64,000 nucleotides of DNA, taken from positions 1,545,160 through 1,609,159 of the forward strand of contig CM017567.1 of assembly GCA_007844125.1 (NCBI GenBank), given 5' to 3'. Positions 63,491 through 64,000 of the stretch are shown in pieces. The position numbers and the translations under genes were made by a program. Position 1 is the stretch's first letter. Each line of letters starts with the position of its first letter. The DNA comes from Sinonovacula constricta. Taxonomy: Eukaryota; Mollusca; Bivalvia; Cardiida; Solecurtidae. The notes under the pieces were generated by a model. That model was not told the DNA's origin and searched no databases. It saw only the letters and a list, made by a program, of their open reading frames with translations.

Positions 63491-64000
63491 GACATAAACT
63501 TGCCTGTTTGTGTGTCATCATAAATAAGCAGTGTGTCACTGTTTTCGGTTTTTACTTGTATTTACTTTGCAATCACAATATTTTACTGGTACTGTTTACA
63601 ATATAAATATAAAAGTGCCGCTTCAGAACTGATTTGTTTTGTCCGGATCTTATTAAAACCTGTTCTTAGCACTTTTCTTTTGTGCTAAAAGAGATGTGAA
63701 GTGTATTGGCGTGACGCTTCTATTACCCGAAAACTGAGCCTGTGGCATTGGCCTTTATTTGGGGCCAGCTGTTGTTGGCATGTGACCCGTTGTATGATTA
63801 GTGTTTGTCAAGGTCTTGTCACTAGCCACATAAAAGAGAACCAGATAACGTATGACATACTTTATGGTTAAAAGATTTAGGAAAGTTATTAGATAAACAT
63901 ATATATATGTTGTAAATTGTAAATAATGCACATTTTAAAATGTTCCAAAGTCAGTGTTGTCAAAATGATTTAGCCTCAAAACTATAACTTTTTCGAAGGT
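63491..64000. other. Window end, no recognised gene
   Basis: A GC-richer segment at about 63700-63840 is open in one plus frame for some 57 codons (including RDASITRKLSLWHWP) without a start or a recognisable domain. It may be an unclassified repeat or exon fragment. Confidence 0.35.

Overview
The window looks like gene-poor nuclear DNA from an invertebrate animal, most likely a mollusc and plausibly a bivalve such as a dreissenid mussel; the species is inference. The evidence is an AT-rich background, long simple-sequence arrays (GATA, CATA, TA, GT, TTA, GA), a mollusc-style LINE at the left edge, two tRNA-derived SINE families and several unclassified dispersed repeats. No complete host protein gene, rRNA gene or functional tRNA gene could be recognised.

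Bases 1-5617 hold an almost complete non-LTR retrotransposon on the minus strand. It has a short 5' leader, ORF1 (RRM-like RNA-binding protein, 567 aa) and ORF2 (endonuclease plus reverse transcriptase). ORF1 and ORF2 are joined by a stop-start junction, TAA-T-ATG. A one-base frame change cuts the last ~205 residues, including a C-X2-C-X9-H-X4-C motif, off ORF2. The 3' UTR ends in a small hairpin, AATAAA and a GATT microsatellite tail that runs into the window edge.

The remaining 58 kb is repeat debris in unique AT-rich sequence. Family B SINEs occur at about 7.1, 16.9, 31.8, 32.1, 40.3, 41.2, 42.6 and 60.2 kb, family A SINEs at 28.1 and 30.6 kb, and an old LINE reverse-transcriptase relic at 22.8-23.3 kb. 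A 45-bp minisatellite with an exact 91-bp dimer period lies at 28.4-28.9 kb. A near-perfect long inverted repeat spans 25.7-26.2 kb. An inverted duplication at 40.0-40.3 and 60.1-60.4 kb carries a SINE and a short conserved reading frame. Other dispersed repeat pairs are at 27.8/47.3 kb and 48.7/55.5 kb.

Possible host signal is weak and marked as such: an exon-like GC-rich block at 20.8-20.9 kb, a transmembrane-like coding stretch near 63.3 kb, and a candidate conserved non-coding element at 57.8-58.2 kb with octamer and homeodomain-type palindromes. The window is probably intergenic or inside a very large intron. The LINE is the only part whose genes clearly work together: ORF1 protein would coat its RNA, and ORF2 protein would nick target DNA and prime reverse transcription from the hairpin/GATT tail.
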